From Aequorivita sp. UBA3180 (lineage in GTDB: Bacteria; Bacteroidota; Bacteroidia; Flavobacteriales; Flavobacteriaceae): DNA of 64,000 nt. Position numbers and translations under genes: made by a program. Position 1 is the first letter of the stretch; every line of letters starts with the position of its first letter. The notes beneath the pieces were generated by a model that saw nothing but the letters and a program-made list of their open reading frames with translations, was not told the origin of the DNA and made no database searches. This document shows, piece after piece, positions 1-7,907 of the stretch. The stretch spans positions 142,843 through 206,842 of the forward strand of contig DEXQ01000009.1 in NCBI GenBank assembly GCA_002364215.1, given 5' to 3'.

Positions 1-342
1 TTTCCTGTGGTTCTGGGCAAAGATGGTTCCATAATTATGGAGCGCAATGAGCCTTTGGTTTTTGGATTAATATTTGTTTCTATCGCTTTGGCGATTATTT
101 CAATTTTGAGTTTTAAAAAACGGCAGCTACAGTTTGTGCTCAACCGTTTGAACATCATATCAGACTTTGTATTACTGGGAGTTTTCGTTTACAGGTTGCT
201 AACTTTATCCGGAGAGACTATTGTTTCAGAGAAGGGTATTGGGGTGCTTTTTCCCATCATTTCTATCGTATTTTTAGTGCTGGCCAACAAGGCCATAAAA
301 AGGGATGAGGACCTCGTAAAATCTGTTGATCGTTTGCGATAA
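1..342 (+). CDS. DUF4293 family membrane protein, 5' end cut by window
   Basis: The reading frame is open from the first base, so the N-terminus lies outside the window; a GTG at 7 is only the first in-window candidate start. Two or three hydrophobic segments are visible (about residues 17-34, 50-65 and 80-95), separated by a basic KKRQLQ loop. The C-terminus ends in ANKAIKRDEDLVKSVDRLR, the characteristic tail of DUF4293, a small Bacteroidota inner-membrane family of unknown function. A strong terminator follows 27 bases after the stop. Family assignment is by recognition of the tail; function is unknown. Confidence 0.75.
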   Translation, partial: FPVVLGKDGSIIMERNEPLVFGLIFVSIALAIISILSFKKRQLQFVLNRLNIISDFVLLGVFVYRLLTLSGETIVSEKGIGVLFPIISIVFLVLANKAIKRDEDLVKSVDRLR

Positions 343-368
343 ACCGATCTTGGTATATTAGTGCAAGA

Positions 369-400
369 CCCCTAAAGTATGCCAACTTTAGGGGTTTTTT
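369..400 (+). terminator. Intrinsic terminator after DUF4293 gene
   Basis: A perfect 10-bp stem (369-378 with 385-394, CCCCTAAAGT/ACTTTAGGGG) has a 6-nt loop and is followed by six T. It ends the transcript entering from the left edge. Confidence 0.85.
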
Positions 401-491
401 GTTTTATAGTTAAACCCTTCTACTGCGCTCAGGGGGACATTAAAAGTTCAAAACTTATTTTCCCAAACCCCTAATCACTTTTCGCTAAAAA

Positions 492-983
492 TCATTTCTC
501 AAATTCAATAACCTCCAGATTCTGGATTTTTTCGCCGTCAATTTCAAAACGTAGCATAGTGCGCACTTTTTGAAAACCATCTTTTCCCACGGCTCCGGGA
601 TTCATATGAAGTAATTTTGTGGTTTTATCGGGCATCACTTTCAGAATATGTGAGTGCCCACAGATAAAAATCTTCGGCGGATTGGAATAAATTTCATTCC
701 TGATAGATGGATTGTACCTACCGGGATACCCGCCAATGTGCGTAATCCAAACATCAACCTCTTCGCACATAAAACGGTTGTGCAGCGGAAATTCCATCCG
801 TGCTTCGGTGCTGTCAATGTTTCCGTAAACTGCTCTTAAAGGTTTTAGTTTTTTTATAGCGTCCGTAACCGAAAGATCACCAATATCTCCCGCATGCCAC
901 ACTTCATCGGCCTGATTTACATATTTCAGGATTTTTTCGTCTATATAACTGTGTGTGTCGCTAAGAAGCAGAATTTTTTTCAA
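492..983 (-). CDS. YfcE/MJ0936-type metallophosphoesterase
   Basis: A 163-residue single-domain calcineurin-like phosphoesterase. All metal-binding blocks are visible: D9 and H11 (LLLSDTHS), D33 (HAGDIGD), N55 (GNID), H82 (THIGG), and H110/H112 (GHSH). The length matches the YfcE phosphodiesterase family, whose members hydrolyse phosphodiesters with Mn/Ni in vitro; the physiological substrate is generally unknown. It has no signal peptide, so it is cytoplasmic. The ATG at 981-983 is the only start compatible with the complete N-terminal strand. It is transcribed alone, convergent with DUF4293 and divergent from truA. Confidence 0.9.
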   Translation of the reverse strand: MKKILLLSDTHSYIDEKILKYVNQADEVWHAGDIGDLSVTDAIKKLKPLRAVYGNIDSTEARMEFPLHNRFMCEEVDVWITHIGGYPGRYNPSIRNEIYSNPPKIFICGHSHILKVMPDKTTKLLHMNPGAVGKDGFQKVRTMLRFEIDGEKIQNLEVIEFEK

Positions 984-985
984 AG

Positions 986-1095
986 TTTGGTTATTACGTT
1001 ATTTGGTTACTAAGTTAATGAGTTATTTGGTTAATGGATTGCTAAGTTATTAAACTCAGCAACTTTTAAACTCTTAAGCTTATAAACTCCTAAAC
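986..1095. repeat. Degenerate AT-rich intergenic word repeats
   Basis: The intergenic spacer contains GTTATTTGGTTA twice (998-1009 and 1022-1033) and CTAAGTTA twice (1010-1017 and 1042-1049), then a run of TAAACTC-like words. No coding capacity is visible. Similar word-salad repeats occur near 5170, 6790, 58050 and 60480. Confidence 0.5.
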
Positions 1096-1130
1096 TAAAT
1101 TGTAATTTTGTCGATTCTGAAATAAAACAA

Positions 1131-1868
1131 TTGCGATATTTTATAGAAATAGCCTATAACGGGAAAAATTATTTTGGATGGCAGCGCCAGCCCGAACAGA
1201 TGAGCGTGCAAGAAGTTTTGGAAGAGAGGCTTTCCACTTTGCTTCGCGAAGAAATAAAACTCACCGGAGCAGGAAGAACCGATACTGGCGTGCATGCCAA
1301 ACAGCTTTTCGCACATTTCGATAGTGATAAGATTGAAAATTTTGATGACTTTATTTTTAGAATGAATTCCTTTCTTCCGAAGGATATTTCACTAAAGAAT
1401 ATTTTTAAAGTAAAGCAAGACGCCCACGCCCGTTTTGATGCTGTTGAAAGGGAATATGAATATTTAATTTCACTTGAAAAAGACCCGTTTTCACAGGATT
1501 TTGCCTTTCAAATAAATAATAAACCAGATGTGGATTTAATGAACCAAGCCGCTGAAATGCTATTGTGCCATAAGGATTTTCAATGCTTCTCGCGCTCAAA
1601 GACCGATGTAAAAACGTACAATTGCACCATAGTGAAAGCCCATTGGGAAGCTAAAAATAATAGGCTTATTTTTACAATCGCCGCAGACCGCTTTCTTCGG
1701 AATATGGTTCGCGCCATCGTTGGGACGCTTTTGGACGTGGGTTATGGAAAGACTACTTTGGAAGATTTTCAAGCAATATTAAACAGTAAAAGTAGGGAAG
1801 AAGCGGGTGCTTCTGCGCCTGCGCACGGGTTATATTTAACTAAAGTTGTTTATCCTTACACTTTATGA
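1131..1868 (+). CDS. truA: tRNA pseudouridine synthase A
   Basis: TruA isomerises uridines 38-40 in the anticodon arm of tRNAs to pseudouridine. The 245-residue protein has the catalytic block LTGAGRTDTGVHA with the nucleophilic Asp at residue 51. The expected start of the fold, MRYFIEIAYNGKNYFGWQ, lies at the very N-terminus. The initiation codon is TTG at 1131; no upstream ATG in frame would give a family-like N-terminus. The stop overlaps the next ATG by four bases (ATGA), suggesting translational coupling to the secreted protein that follows. Confidence 0.96.
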   Translation: MRYFIEIAYNGKNYFGWQRQPEQMSVQEVLEERLSTLLREEIKLTGAGRTDTGVHAKQLFAHFDSDKIENFDDFIFRMNSFLPKDISLKNIFKVKQDAHARFDAVEREYEYLISLEKDPFSQDFAFQINNKPDVDLMNQAAEMLLCHKDFQCFSRSKTDVKTYNCTIVKAHWEAKNNRLIFTIAADRFLRNMVRAIVGTLLDVGYGKTTLEDFQAILNSKSREEAGASAPAHGLYLTKVVYPYTL

Positions 1869-2560
1869 ACATTATAAATTTAATTTTTGTTTTTTTATTT
1901 TGTTTTTCTCTTCATTCACAGGAAGGTTTTAATGATTTAAAAGAGTATGGGTTAAGAGGTAGAGTTAAATCTTTTGAATCAACGTATTATTCGACTAAAG
2001 AAATTCAAGAAATGTGGATTATTGATACCTTAAAGTCAAAATCAAAAGTGGATTTTGATGAAAATGGGAATATTACAAAAATAGTCAACCTCAGTTTTTC
2101 AGAATCAGAATTAAAAATTGAAACAATAGAATTCCAGCGTGATAAAAATGAAAGAAAAATATCCTATAAAAAATATAATGAATATGAAGTTTTTGAAACT
2201 GGAACATATAAGTGGATTGATGAAAGAAAATATCAAATTAACTCTATAGATAGTTTTGGAATAAGGACAGAATCTGAATTTACCTTAACAAAGAATTTAA
2301 GAGATAAAAGCGGAACTACAGCTTATTTTGATAGTAAAAGCGGAGAATATTTGTTGACTTACAAATATGAAAATATTTTAGATGAATATGGAAATCTATT
2401 GCGTTCTAAAATTACATATGAACCTATTGACAAGTCTTCTATTATGATTTATGATGTTCAAGAATTAGATAGTATGGGAAATTGGATAAAAATAAATTTG
2501 TATTATGAAGATGAAGATTTTAGGCAAATCATGATACGAAAAATTGAATATTATAATTAG
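1865..2560 (+). CDS. Secreted protein with YD/RHS-like repeats, unknown function
   Basis: A 231-residue protein with a signal peptide (hydrophobic residues 3-15, then HSQEGF). The mature part is beta-rich and built from loosely repeated units such as FDENGNITKIVN and LDEYGNLLRSKIT, resembling the YD/RHS-type repeats common in Bacteroidota surface proteins. Both the WKIN-like beta segments and the repeat spacing are irregular, so no fold is claimed. The DNA looks more AT-rich than truA, with which it overlaps by four bases. No function can be given. Confidence 0.75.
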   Translation: MNIINLIFVFLFCFSLHSQEGFNDLKEYGLRGRVKSFESTYYSTKEIQEMWIIDTLKSKSKVDFDENGNITKIVNLSFSESELKIETIEFQRDKNERKISYKKYNEYEVFETGTYKWIDERKYQINSIDSFGIRTESEFTLTKNLRDKSGTTAYFDSKSGEYLLTYKYENILDEYGNLLRSKITYEPIDKSSIMIYDVQELDSMGNWIKINLYYEDEDFRQIMIRKIEYYN

Positions 2561-2588
2561 ACATATTTAAATAAAAAGCCAAAAGTTC

Positions 2589-4355
2589 GTGTCAGAAACC
2601 ACAGGAAACGCATTCGATTTTAAACTGTTCAAACGGTTGTTGGCTTTTACAAAGCCCTATCGCGGCATTTTCTATTTTGTAGCTTTTGCCGCAATCATAA
2701 TGTCCGGTCTTGCCGTGCTGCGCCCTTATCTTTTGGAGTTGGCCATAGACAATTCTATGGTTCCAAAAGATGGTAACGGGTTTATGAAGTACATCATTTT
2801 AATGGTGGTGGTACTCATGCTGGAAGTTATTTTTCAGTTTGCCTTTATTTTTTACACAAACTATCTCGGTCAAAGCGTAATCCGTGATATGCGGCAAAAA
2901 CTCTTCCGCTTGATGATGAGTTTCAAAATGAAATATTTTGATAAAAGTGCAGTGGGAAGATTGACGACCCGCGCTGTGAACGATGTGGAAACCATCTCAA
3001 GTATCTTCAGCGAAGGTCTTTTTATGATTATTAGCGACCTTTTAAAAATGATTGTTATTGCTGGGTTTATGCTTTACCAAAGCTGGCGACTGTCGCTGAT
3101 AGTTTTTATTGTTTTGCCATTTATTTTGTATGCTACACGGGTTTTCCAAAAAGCGATGAAAGTTGCTTTTGAAGACGTTCGGAACCAAGTTGCGAATTTA
3201 AATACCTTCGTTCAGGAACGCATCACTGGAATGAAAATAGTTCAGATTTTCACCCGCGAAAAAACCGAGTACGAACGTTTTCGAGAAATAAATAAAGACC
3301 ACAGAAAAGCTTGGATAAAGACTGTTTGGTACAACTCTATTTTCTTTCCCATTGCAGAAACGGCGGGTGCTGTGGCAACTGGTTTGGTAGTTTGGTACGG
3401 TGGTCTTAACGTTATTGGTGGCGGTTTTGTAACACTTGGTATTATTACAGCTTTTATACAATATGCCGAAATGCTTTTTAGGCCACTTAGGCAAATTGCT
3501 GATAAGTTCAATACCCTTCAAATGGGGATGGTTGCGGCAAACCGAGTTTTCGGTATTCTCGATACCAAGTCACATATCGCTGATACGGGAACCGTTGATT
3601 ATACGAGTACTAAGGGCGAAATTGAATTCAAAAACGTACACTTTGGGTATAATGAAGATGAAGAAGTGATTAAGGGAATTTCCTTTAAGGCAAACCCTGG
3701 CGAAACTGTTGCCATAGTTGGTGCTACAGGAGCTGGGAAAAGTACCATTATAAATCTTTTAAACCGTTTTTACGAAATAAACAGCGGCGATATTTTAATA
3801 GACGGAATTTCTTTAAAAGATTATAAATTGGTGTCGCTTCGAGGGCAAATAGCTGTGGTTTTGCAGGATGTATTCCTCTTTGCCGATTCTATTTTGAACA
3901 ATATCACGCTCAACAATCCAAACATTTCCGAAGAGGAGGTAATAACAGCGGCAAAGGAAATAGGCGTTCATAAATTCATCCAGTCGCTTCCTGGTGGGTA
4001 TCATTATAATGTAAAAGAGCGCGGTAGTATGTTGTCTTCTGGTCAACGTCAATTAATTGCTTTTCTACGTGCCTACGTAAGCAAGCCAAGTATTTTGGTA
4101 TTGGACGAGGCCACCTCTTCCGTAGATACCTATTCTGAAGAATTGATTCAAACTGCAACCGATAAAATTACCAAAGACCGAACCTCAATTGTAATTGCAC
4201 ACCGATTGGCAACCATCAAAAAGGCAGATAAAATTATCGTGATGGATGCTGGAAAAATAGTGGAAGAAGGCACTCACAAAGAATTGCTGAAACTTGAAAA
4301 TGGTTTTTACAGAAATCTTTACGAAGTACAGTTTATGGCTGAAGAAGCTATTTAA
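2589..4355 (+). CDS. MsbA-like ABC exporter, fused permease-ATPase
   Basis: A 588-residue half-transporter: an N-terminal six-helix type I exporter domain (about residues 15-320) and a C-terminal nucleotide-binding domain. The Walker A (GATGAGKS, 378-385), signature LSSGQ (482-486), Walker B with ILVLDEATSSVD and the switch His in AHRLAT are intact. Such homodimers or heterodimers export lipids or drugs; the substrate cannot be read from sequence, though flavobacterial members resemble MsbA/multidrug types. The start is GTG at 2589, 28 bases after the previous stop. It converges on cdaA with two bases between stops. Confidence 0.95.
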   Translation: MSETTGNAFDFKLFKRLLAFTKPYRGIFYFVAFAAIIMSGLAVLRPYLLELAIDNSMVPKDGNGFMKYIILMVVVLMLEVIFQFAFIFYTNYLGQSVIRDMRQKLFRLMMSFKMKYFDKSAVGRLTTRAVNDVETISSIFSEGLFMIISDLLKMIVIAGFMLYQSWRLSLIVFIVLPFILYATRVFQKAMKVAFEDVRNQVANLNTFVQERITGMKIVQIFTREKTEYERFREINKDHRKAWIKTVWYNSIFFPIAETAGAVATGLVVWYGGLNVIGGGFVTLGIITAFIQYAEMLFRPLRQIADKFNTLQMGMVAANRVFGILDTKSHIADTGTVDYTSTKGEIEFKNVHFGYNEDEEVIKGISFKANPGETVAIVGATGAGKSTIINLLNRFYEINSGDILIDGISLKDYKLVSLRGQIAVVLQDVFLFADSILNNITLNNPNISEEEVITAAKEIGVHKFIQSLPGGYHYNVKERGSMLSSGQRQLIAFLRAYVSKPSILVLDEATSSVDTYSEELIQTATDKITKDRTSIVIAHRLATIKKADKIIVMDAGKIVEEGTHKELLKLENGFYRNLYEVQFMAEEAI

Positions 4356-4357
4356 TG

Positions 4358-5131
4358 TTAGCTTAAATCTTTTTTCAAAATCTTAAATAACTCATCCGTA
4401 TTTTCAAAAAGCACAAAATCGCCATCTTTTAAATAGGATATCTGACCGTTTTCTTCGGAAACTACTAAGCAAACCGCATCCGTCTTTTCAGTTATACCAA
4501 CAGCCGCACGATGCCGAAGTCCAAATCGTAACGGTATTTTTTTGTCATTTGAAACTGGCAAAATAACTCGGGTTGCCGTAATTCTATTTTCTTCAATAAT
4601 CATCGCCCCATCGTGCAGTGGACTGTTTTTGAAAAAAATACTCTCAATAATTGGTTGGTTTACTTCCAAATTCATTTCGTCACCAGTATTCTTTACAAAA
4701 TCGAGACTATTGTTGCGCTGCAGTACAATTAGCGCGCCTGTGTGGGAAGCAGACATTTTTTTGCAGGCTGCAATGATTCCATTCAAATTGGTTTTAAGTC
4801 CTCCATCATTACTGGAAAATTTGAATTGTTTGAGAAATCTTCTTCGCGCATTAAAGTTTGTAGAGCCCAGCATCAACAAAAATTTGCGGATTTCAGGCTG
4901 AAAAACAACTACCAATGCAAACATACCAACGCCCAAAAAGCCACCGAGAATCTTGCTCAAAAGCTCCATTTCCAAAAGTTGGGTAACTACGTAAATGGCG
5001 TAAACAATGATAATTCCTACCAAAATATTGATGGCAACGGTACCTTTCACCAAATTATAGAGGTAATACAGTAGGAATGCCACCAGCACAATGTCCACAA
5101 TATCTATAATCCGAATGTCGAGAAAATCCAA
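4358..5131 (-). CDS. cdaA: Diadenylate cyclase, membrane-anchored CdaA type
   Basis: CdaA condenses two ATP into the second messenger cyclic di-AMP. The protein has three N-terminal membrane helices (about residues 8-75) followed by a DAC domain. The hallmark DGA (in PLHDGAMII) and RHR (in LRHRAAVG) motifs, which bind the ATP and metal, are both present. At 257 residues it matches the CdaA/YbbP class. No cdaR gene is next to it, unlike in Firmicutes. The ATG at 5129-5131 opens directly into the first helix. Confidence 0.95.
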   Translation of the reverse strand: MDFLDIRIIDIVDIVLVAFLLYYLYNLVKGTVAINILVGIIIVYAIYVVTQLLEMELLSKILGGFLGVGMFALVVVFQPEIRKFLLMLGSTNFNARRRFLKQFKFSSNDGGLKTNLNGIIAACKKMSASHTGALIVLQRNNSLDFVKNTGDEMNLEVNQPIIESIFFKNSPLHDGAMIIEENRITATRVILPVSNDKKIPLRFGLRHRAAVGITEKTDAVCLVVSEENGQISYLKDGDFVLFENTDELFKILKKDLS

Positions 5132-5161
5132 GGGTGTGCGTTTTTTTGTAAAAGTAGTTTA

Positions 5162-5208
5162 AAAATTCAAGCTTCAAAATTCAAAATTCAAAATTGAAGG
5201 TGCAAAAT
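5162..5208. repeat. AAATTCAAAATT-type intergenic repeat
   Basis: Three copies of an AAAATTC word in a row followed by AAATTGAAGGTGCAAAATTG. The layout resembles the inverted-repeat arms of the S23 element at 7463-7882 (AAATTCC-AAATTT-AAG-ACCAAATTCC). It may be a decayed relative; no gene lies beside it. Confidence 0.35.
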
Positions 5209-5327
5209 TGTCGGTTGGCAGTGGTTGCCAATTGGTTGAAAATTGAAACTAAAACTAAAAAATCAAAGAGAATTTCAATACTAAATAGCTGATTTTGTTG
5301 TTGTTAACTGTAGCTAATTTTCTGTTT

Positions 5328-5915
5328 ATGAACGTGCCATTACGCTTTACTTTATTCCCTGTTTTTTTTGTTTTTCAAATCATTTTATCGCAAACTGTTG
5401 AGACGGACGATATGGGTTCGCACGAAAAATGGGAATATGTTTTAGAAGATACTGGAGACGTTTTACAACTTGCGCTGCCCTTAGCCGCGGGGATAACCAC
5501 TGTTATTAAAAAGGATTGGCAAGGCACAAAACAGTTTGCCCTATCTTATGGAACCAGTATTATAGTTACGCATTCGCTAAAAAGAATAGTGCGTAAACAA
5601 CGGCCAGAAGGTAGAAATCTTTATGATGCTTTTCCTTCTGGACACACCACTTCCGCTTTTTCGGGCGCTTCATTTATTCAACGGCGTTATGGTTGGAAAT
5701 ATGGCAAATGGGCATACGTATTTGCTGCAATAGTTGGTGTAAGCAGAATGGAAGGTCCGGATGGATGGCATGACATTTGGGATGTTTTGGCGGGAGCTAC
5801 AGTTGGTATTGGCAGTACTTACATCTTTACAAAACCCTATGGAGCTAAACAACCTCAAGTTGGATTTAGCGCCAATAATGGTACTTATATAATTGGTTTT
5901 AAATTTCAATTTTAG
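5328..5915 (+). CDS. PAP2-family phosphatase, membrane or exported
   Basis: The three PAP2 acid phosphatase motifs are present in order: KRIVRKQRP, FPSGHTTSA and SRMEGPDGWHD. They form the vanadium-haloperoxidase-like active site that removes phosphate from lipid phosphates such as phosphatidate or undecaprenyl pyrophosphate. The ATG at 5328 is preferred over the upstream TTG at 5295 because it starts directly before a hydrophobic signal-like segment (LFPVFFVFQIILSQ). The C-terminus ends in aromatic beta-like residues (IIGFKFQF). Substrate is unknown. Confidence 0.88.
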   Translation: MNVPLRFTLFPVFFVFQIILSQTVETDDMGSHEKWEYVLEDTGDVLQLALPLAAGITTVIKKDWQGTKQFALSYGTSIIVTHSLKRIVRKQRPEGRNLYDAFPSGHTTSAFSGASFIQRRYGWKYGKWAYVFAAIVGVSRMEGPDGWHDIWDVLAGATVGIGSTYIFTKPYGAKQPQVGFSANNGTYIIGFKFQF

Positions 5916-5946
5916 AAGACACTAGCCTTTTTTTTACTACAATGTC

Positions 5947-6777
5947 TTATTTCCTAACAACTTCAGAAAATAGCTTGACACATTCAACCGCTTCCTTTAC
6001 ATCGTGTACCCTTAAGATTGACGCTCCTTTTAAAAGTGCGATGGTGTTGAGCGAAGTGGTTCCGTTTAATGCGTTGTCTGAGGAAGTTTCCAAGGTTTTA
6101 TAAATCATAGATTTTCGTGAAATACCCGCTAAAATTGGAACTTTCAAATTTTGAAAAAGTTCCAGATTATTTAAAAGCTGAAAACTTTGTTCACGGGTTT
6201 TCGCAAAACCAAATCCCGGATCGGCAATAATATCGTTTATTCCTTCAGCACGGGCCATCGCAATTTTTTCTGACAAATTCTTTAAAACTTCAACGGTTAC
6301 ATTTTTATAATCGGTGAGTTTTGCCATCGTTTTGGGCGTGCCGCGCATGTGCATCAAAATGTAGGGAACATTCAGTTTTGCGACTGTTTTGTACATTTCG
6401 CCATCCAAAGTTCCTCCCGAAACATCATTCACGATTGCTGCTCCGGTTTCCACGGCTTTTTTTGCAACTTCACTTCGGAAGGTATCCACGGAAATCAATG
6501 CTTCGGGAAATCTTTTCAGCATACTTTCAACACTCTCAACAACTCTTCGAATTTCTTCCGTTTCTGAAATATCCTCAGCGCCCGGCCGAGTGCTGTAACC
6601 GCCAACATCCAAGAACGTAGCACCTTCGGAAAGCATTCTTTCGGCTTGCTTTAAAATTTCCTTTTCGGAAAACGTTTTTCCGCCGTCATAAAACGAATCG
6701 GGCGTTACGTTAATAATACCCATTACTTTTGGAATGGAAAGGTCTATAAGGGTGCCGCGGCAATTAAGGGTCTGCAA
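5947..6777 (-). CDS. folP: Dihydropteroate synthase
   Basis: FolP joins p-aminobenzoate to 6-hydroxymethyl-dihydropterin pyrophosphate in folate synthesis and is the sulfonamide target. The 276-residue TIM barrel shows the signature VMGIINVTPDSFYDGG near residues 18-33, the DVGGYSTRPGA block, SVDTFR, and a C-terminal SRKSM loop. Length and motif order are normal for the family. It is transcribed alone, convergent with the PAP2 gene and divergent from the DUF1599 gene. Confidence 0.96.
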   Translation of the reverse strand: MQTLNCRGTLIDLSIPKVMGIINVTPDSFYDGGKTFSEKEILKQAERMLSEGATFLDVGGYSTRPGAEDISETEEIRRVVESVESMLKRFPEALISVDTFRSEVAKKAVETGAAIVNDVSGGTLDGEMYKTVAKLNVPYILMHMRGTPKTMAKLTDYKNVTVEVLKNLSEKIAMARAEGINDIIADPGFGFAKTREQSFQLLNNLELFQNLKVPILAGISRKSMIYKTLETSSDNALNGTTSLNTIALLKGASILRVHDVKEAVECVKLFSEVVRK

Positions 6778-6909
6778 TTTTTTAAATTTTTAATCATTCA
6801 AAATTCAAAAATTTTTAGTCAATGTGCCGATTGGCAAATAACTTTGAGCGTTCAACTTTGAACTTTGAACTATTTAAGCGAAATTTACGCAAAATCTTAC
6901 ACATCACTA

Positions 6910-7464
6910 ATGGCCGATACTTCAAATCAATACAACGACCAGATTGAAAAATGCAGGGAGCTGTTTATCAAGAAAATGCACGATTACGGAAGTGCGTGGC
7001 GCATTCTCAGGCTTCCGTCCCTTACCGACCAAATTTTTATAAAGGCACAGCGCATCCGTGGTTTGCAACAAAATGCGGAGCGAAAAATTGAAGAGGACGA
7101 AACCAGCGAGTTTATCGGGATTGTAAATTATTCCATAATGGCGCTCATTCAACTGGATAAAGGCGTAGTGGAGCAGCCCGACCTGTCTTTGGAAGAGGCC
7201 ACCCAACTTTACGATGAGCAGGTTGCGAAAACCAAGCAGTTGATGATGGACAAAAACCACGATTACGGCGAGGCGTGGCGTGATATGCGCGTAAGTTCGC
7301 TGACGGATTTGATTCTTCAGAAATTACTGCGCGTAAAACAAATTGAAAACAATAGCGGGAAAACCTTGGTTTCTGAAGGAATTGATGCAAATTATCAGGA
7401 TATGATCAATTATGCGGTTTTTGCGCTGATTCATTTGAATGACAATTCGTTACCGCATAATTAA
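6910..7464 (+). CDS. DUF1599 protein with internal duplication
   Basis: A 184-residue cytoplasmic protein made of two homologous halves: residues around 10-55 (KKMHDYGSAWRILRLPSLTDQIFIKAQRIR) and around 105-150 (KNHDYGEAWRDMRVSSLTDLILQKLLRVK are aligned copies). This is the DUF1599 domain, which has nucleotide pyrophosphohydrolase-like helices but no established role. The ATG at 6910 was chosen because conserved sequence begins just after it; the TTG at 6865 would add a non-conserved tail in repeat-like DNA. Its stop codon overlaps the left arm of the S23 element. Confidence 0.88.
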   Translation: MADTSNQYNDQIEKCRELFIKKMHDYGSAWRILRLPSLTDQIFIKAQRIRGLQQNAERKIEEDETSEFIGIVNYSIMALIQLDKGVVEQPDLSLEEATQLYDEQVAKTKQLMMDKNHDYGEAWRDMRVSSLTDLILQKLLRVKQIENNSGKTLVSEGIDANYQDMINYAVFALIHLNDNSLPHN

Positions 7465-7494
7465 AATTCCAAATTTTAAGCACCAAATTCCAAG
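7463..7494. repeat. Left inverted-repeat arm of S23 element
   Basis: A 32-nt arm, AT-rich with three CCAA-containing words. It pairs with 7851-7882 with two mismatches and overlaps the stop codon of the DUF1599 gene by two bases. Confidence 0.85.
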
Positions 7495-7501
7495 AAAAAA
7501 T

Positions 7502-7847
7502 ATGGATTCAAAATTTGATTTAGAGGAAAGAACTTTTCAGTTTGCCAATGATTGTCGTAAGATGATGAGTTCTTTAAAGTTTTCCCCAGCTAACGTTGAA
7601 GATGGAAAGCAATTAATAAAATCCTCGGGTTCAATTGGAGCCAATTATTTTGAAGCAAATGAAAAATTAGGTGAGAAAGATTTTGTTTTCCGTCTGAAAA
7701 TTGCAAGAAAAGAAGCAAAGGAATCACGTTATTGGTTGCGGTTATTAAAAAAATGGTAATCCTGAAATAGGGGAGATAGAAAGATTAGTAAATGAATCGG
7801 AAGAACTTAGAAAAATACTTTCCGCAATAATTAAAAAGTTTGAGTAG
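7502..7847 (+). pseudogene. S23-type four-helix-bundle protein gene, frameshifted
   Basis: The first frame, from ATG 7502, encodes SSGSIGANYFEANEKLG and LKIARKEAKESRYWLRLL, the core of the four-helix-bundle family typified by proteins encoded in 23S rRNA intervening sequences. It stops at 7757-7759. Removing one A from the seven-A run at 7747-7753 restores the family C-terminus (NGNPEIGEIERLVNESEEL, ending IIKKFE) up to TAG 7845-7847. So this is either a one-base frameshift, a polymorphic run or a sequencing error. No function is established for the family; members are suspected RNA-binding proteins. Confidence 0.8.
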
Positions 7848-7850
7848 CCC

Positions 7851-7882
7851 CTTGGAATTTGGTACTTGAAATTTGGAATTTT
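7851..7882. repeat. Right inverted-repeat arm of S23 element
   Basis: Reverse complement of 7463-7494 except at two positions. It begins three bases after the restored stop codon of the S23 frame. Confidence 0.85.
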
Positions 7883-7907
7883 TAAAAATGATTAGAATTT
7901 TAAATAT

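Larger units (their letters stand above)
7463..7882 (+). mobile_element. IVS-like element: S23 gene between 32-nt inverted repeats
   Basis: A 420-bp unit bounded by inverted arms 7463-7494 and 7851-7882 that match at 30 of 32 positions. The arms enclose a single S23/four-helix-bundle reading frame that begins 7 bases after the left arm and ends 3 bases before the right arm. Known intervening sequences in bacterial 23S rRNA have the same plan: a long stem with an S23 gene in the loop. This copy lies between two protein genes. Mobility is inferred from architecture, not shown. Confidence 0.6.

Noticed and set aside
4542..5074. Two plus-strand frames opposite cdaA
   Set aside because: They are shadows of the well-supported diadenylate cyclase gene.
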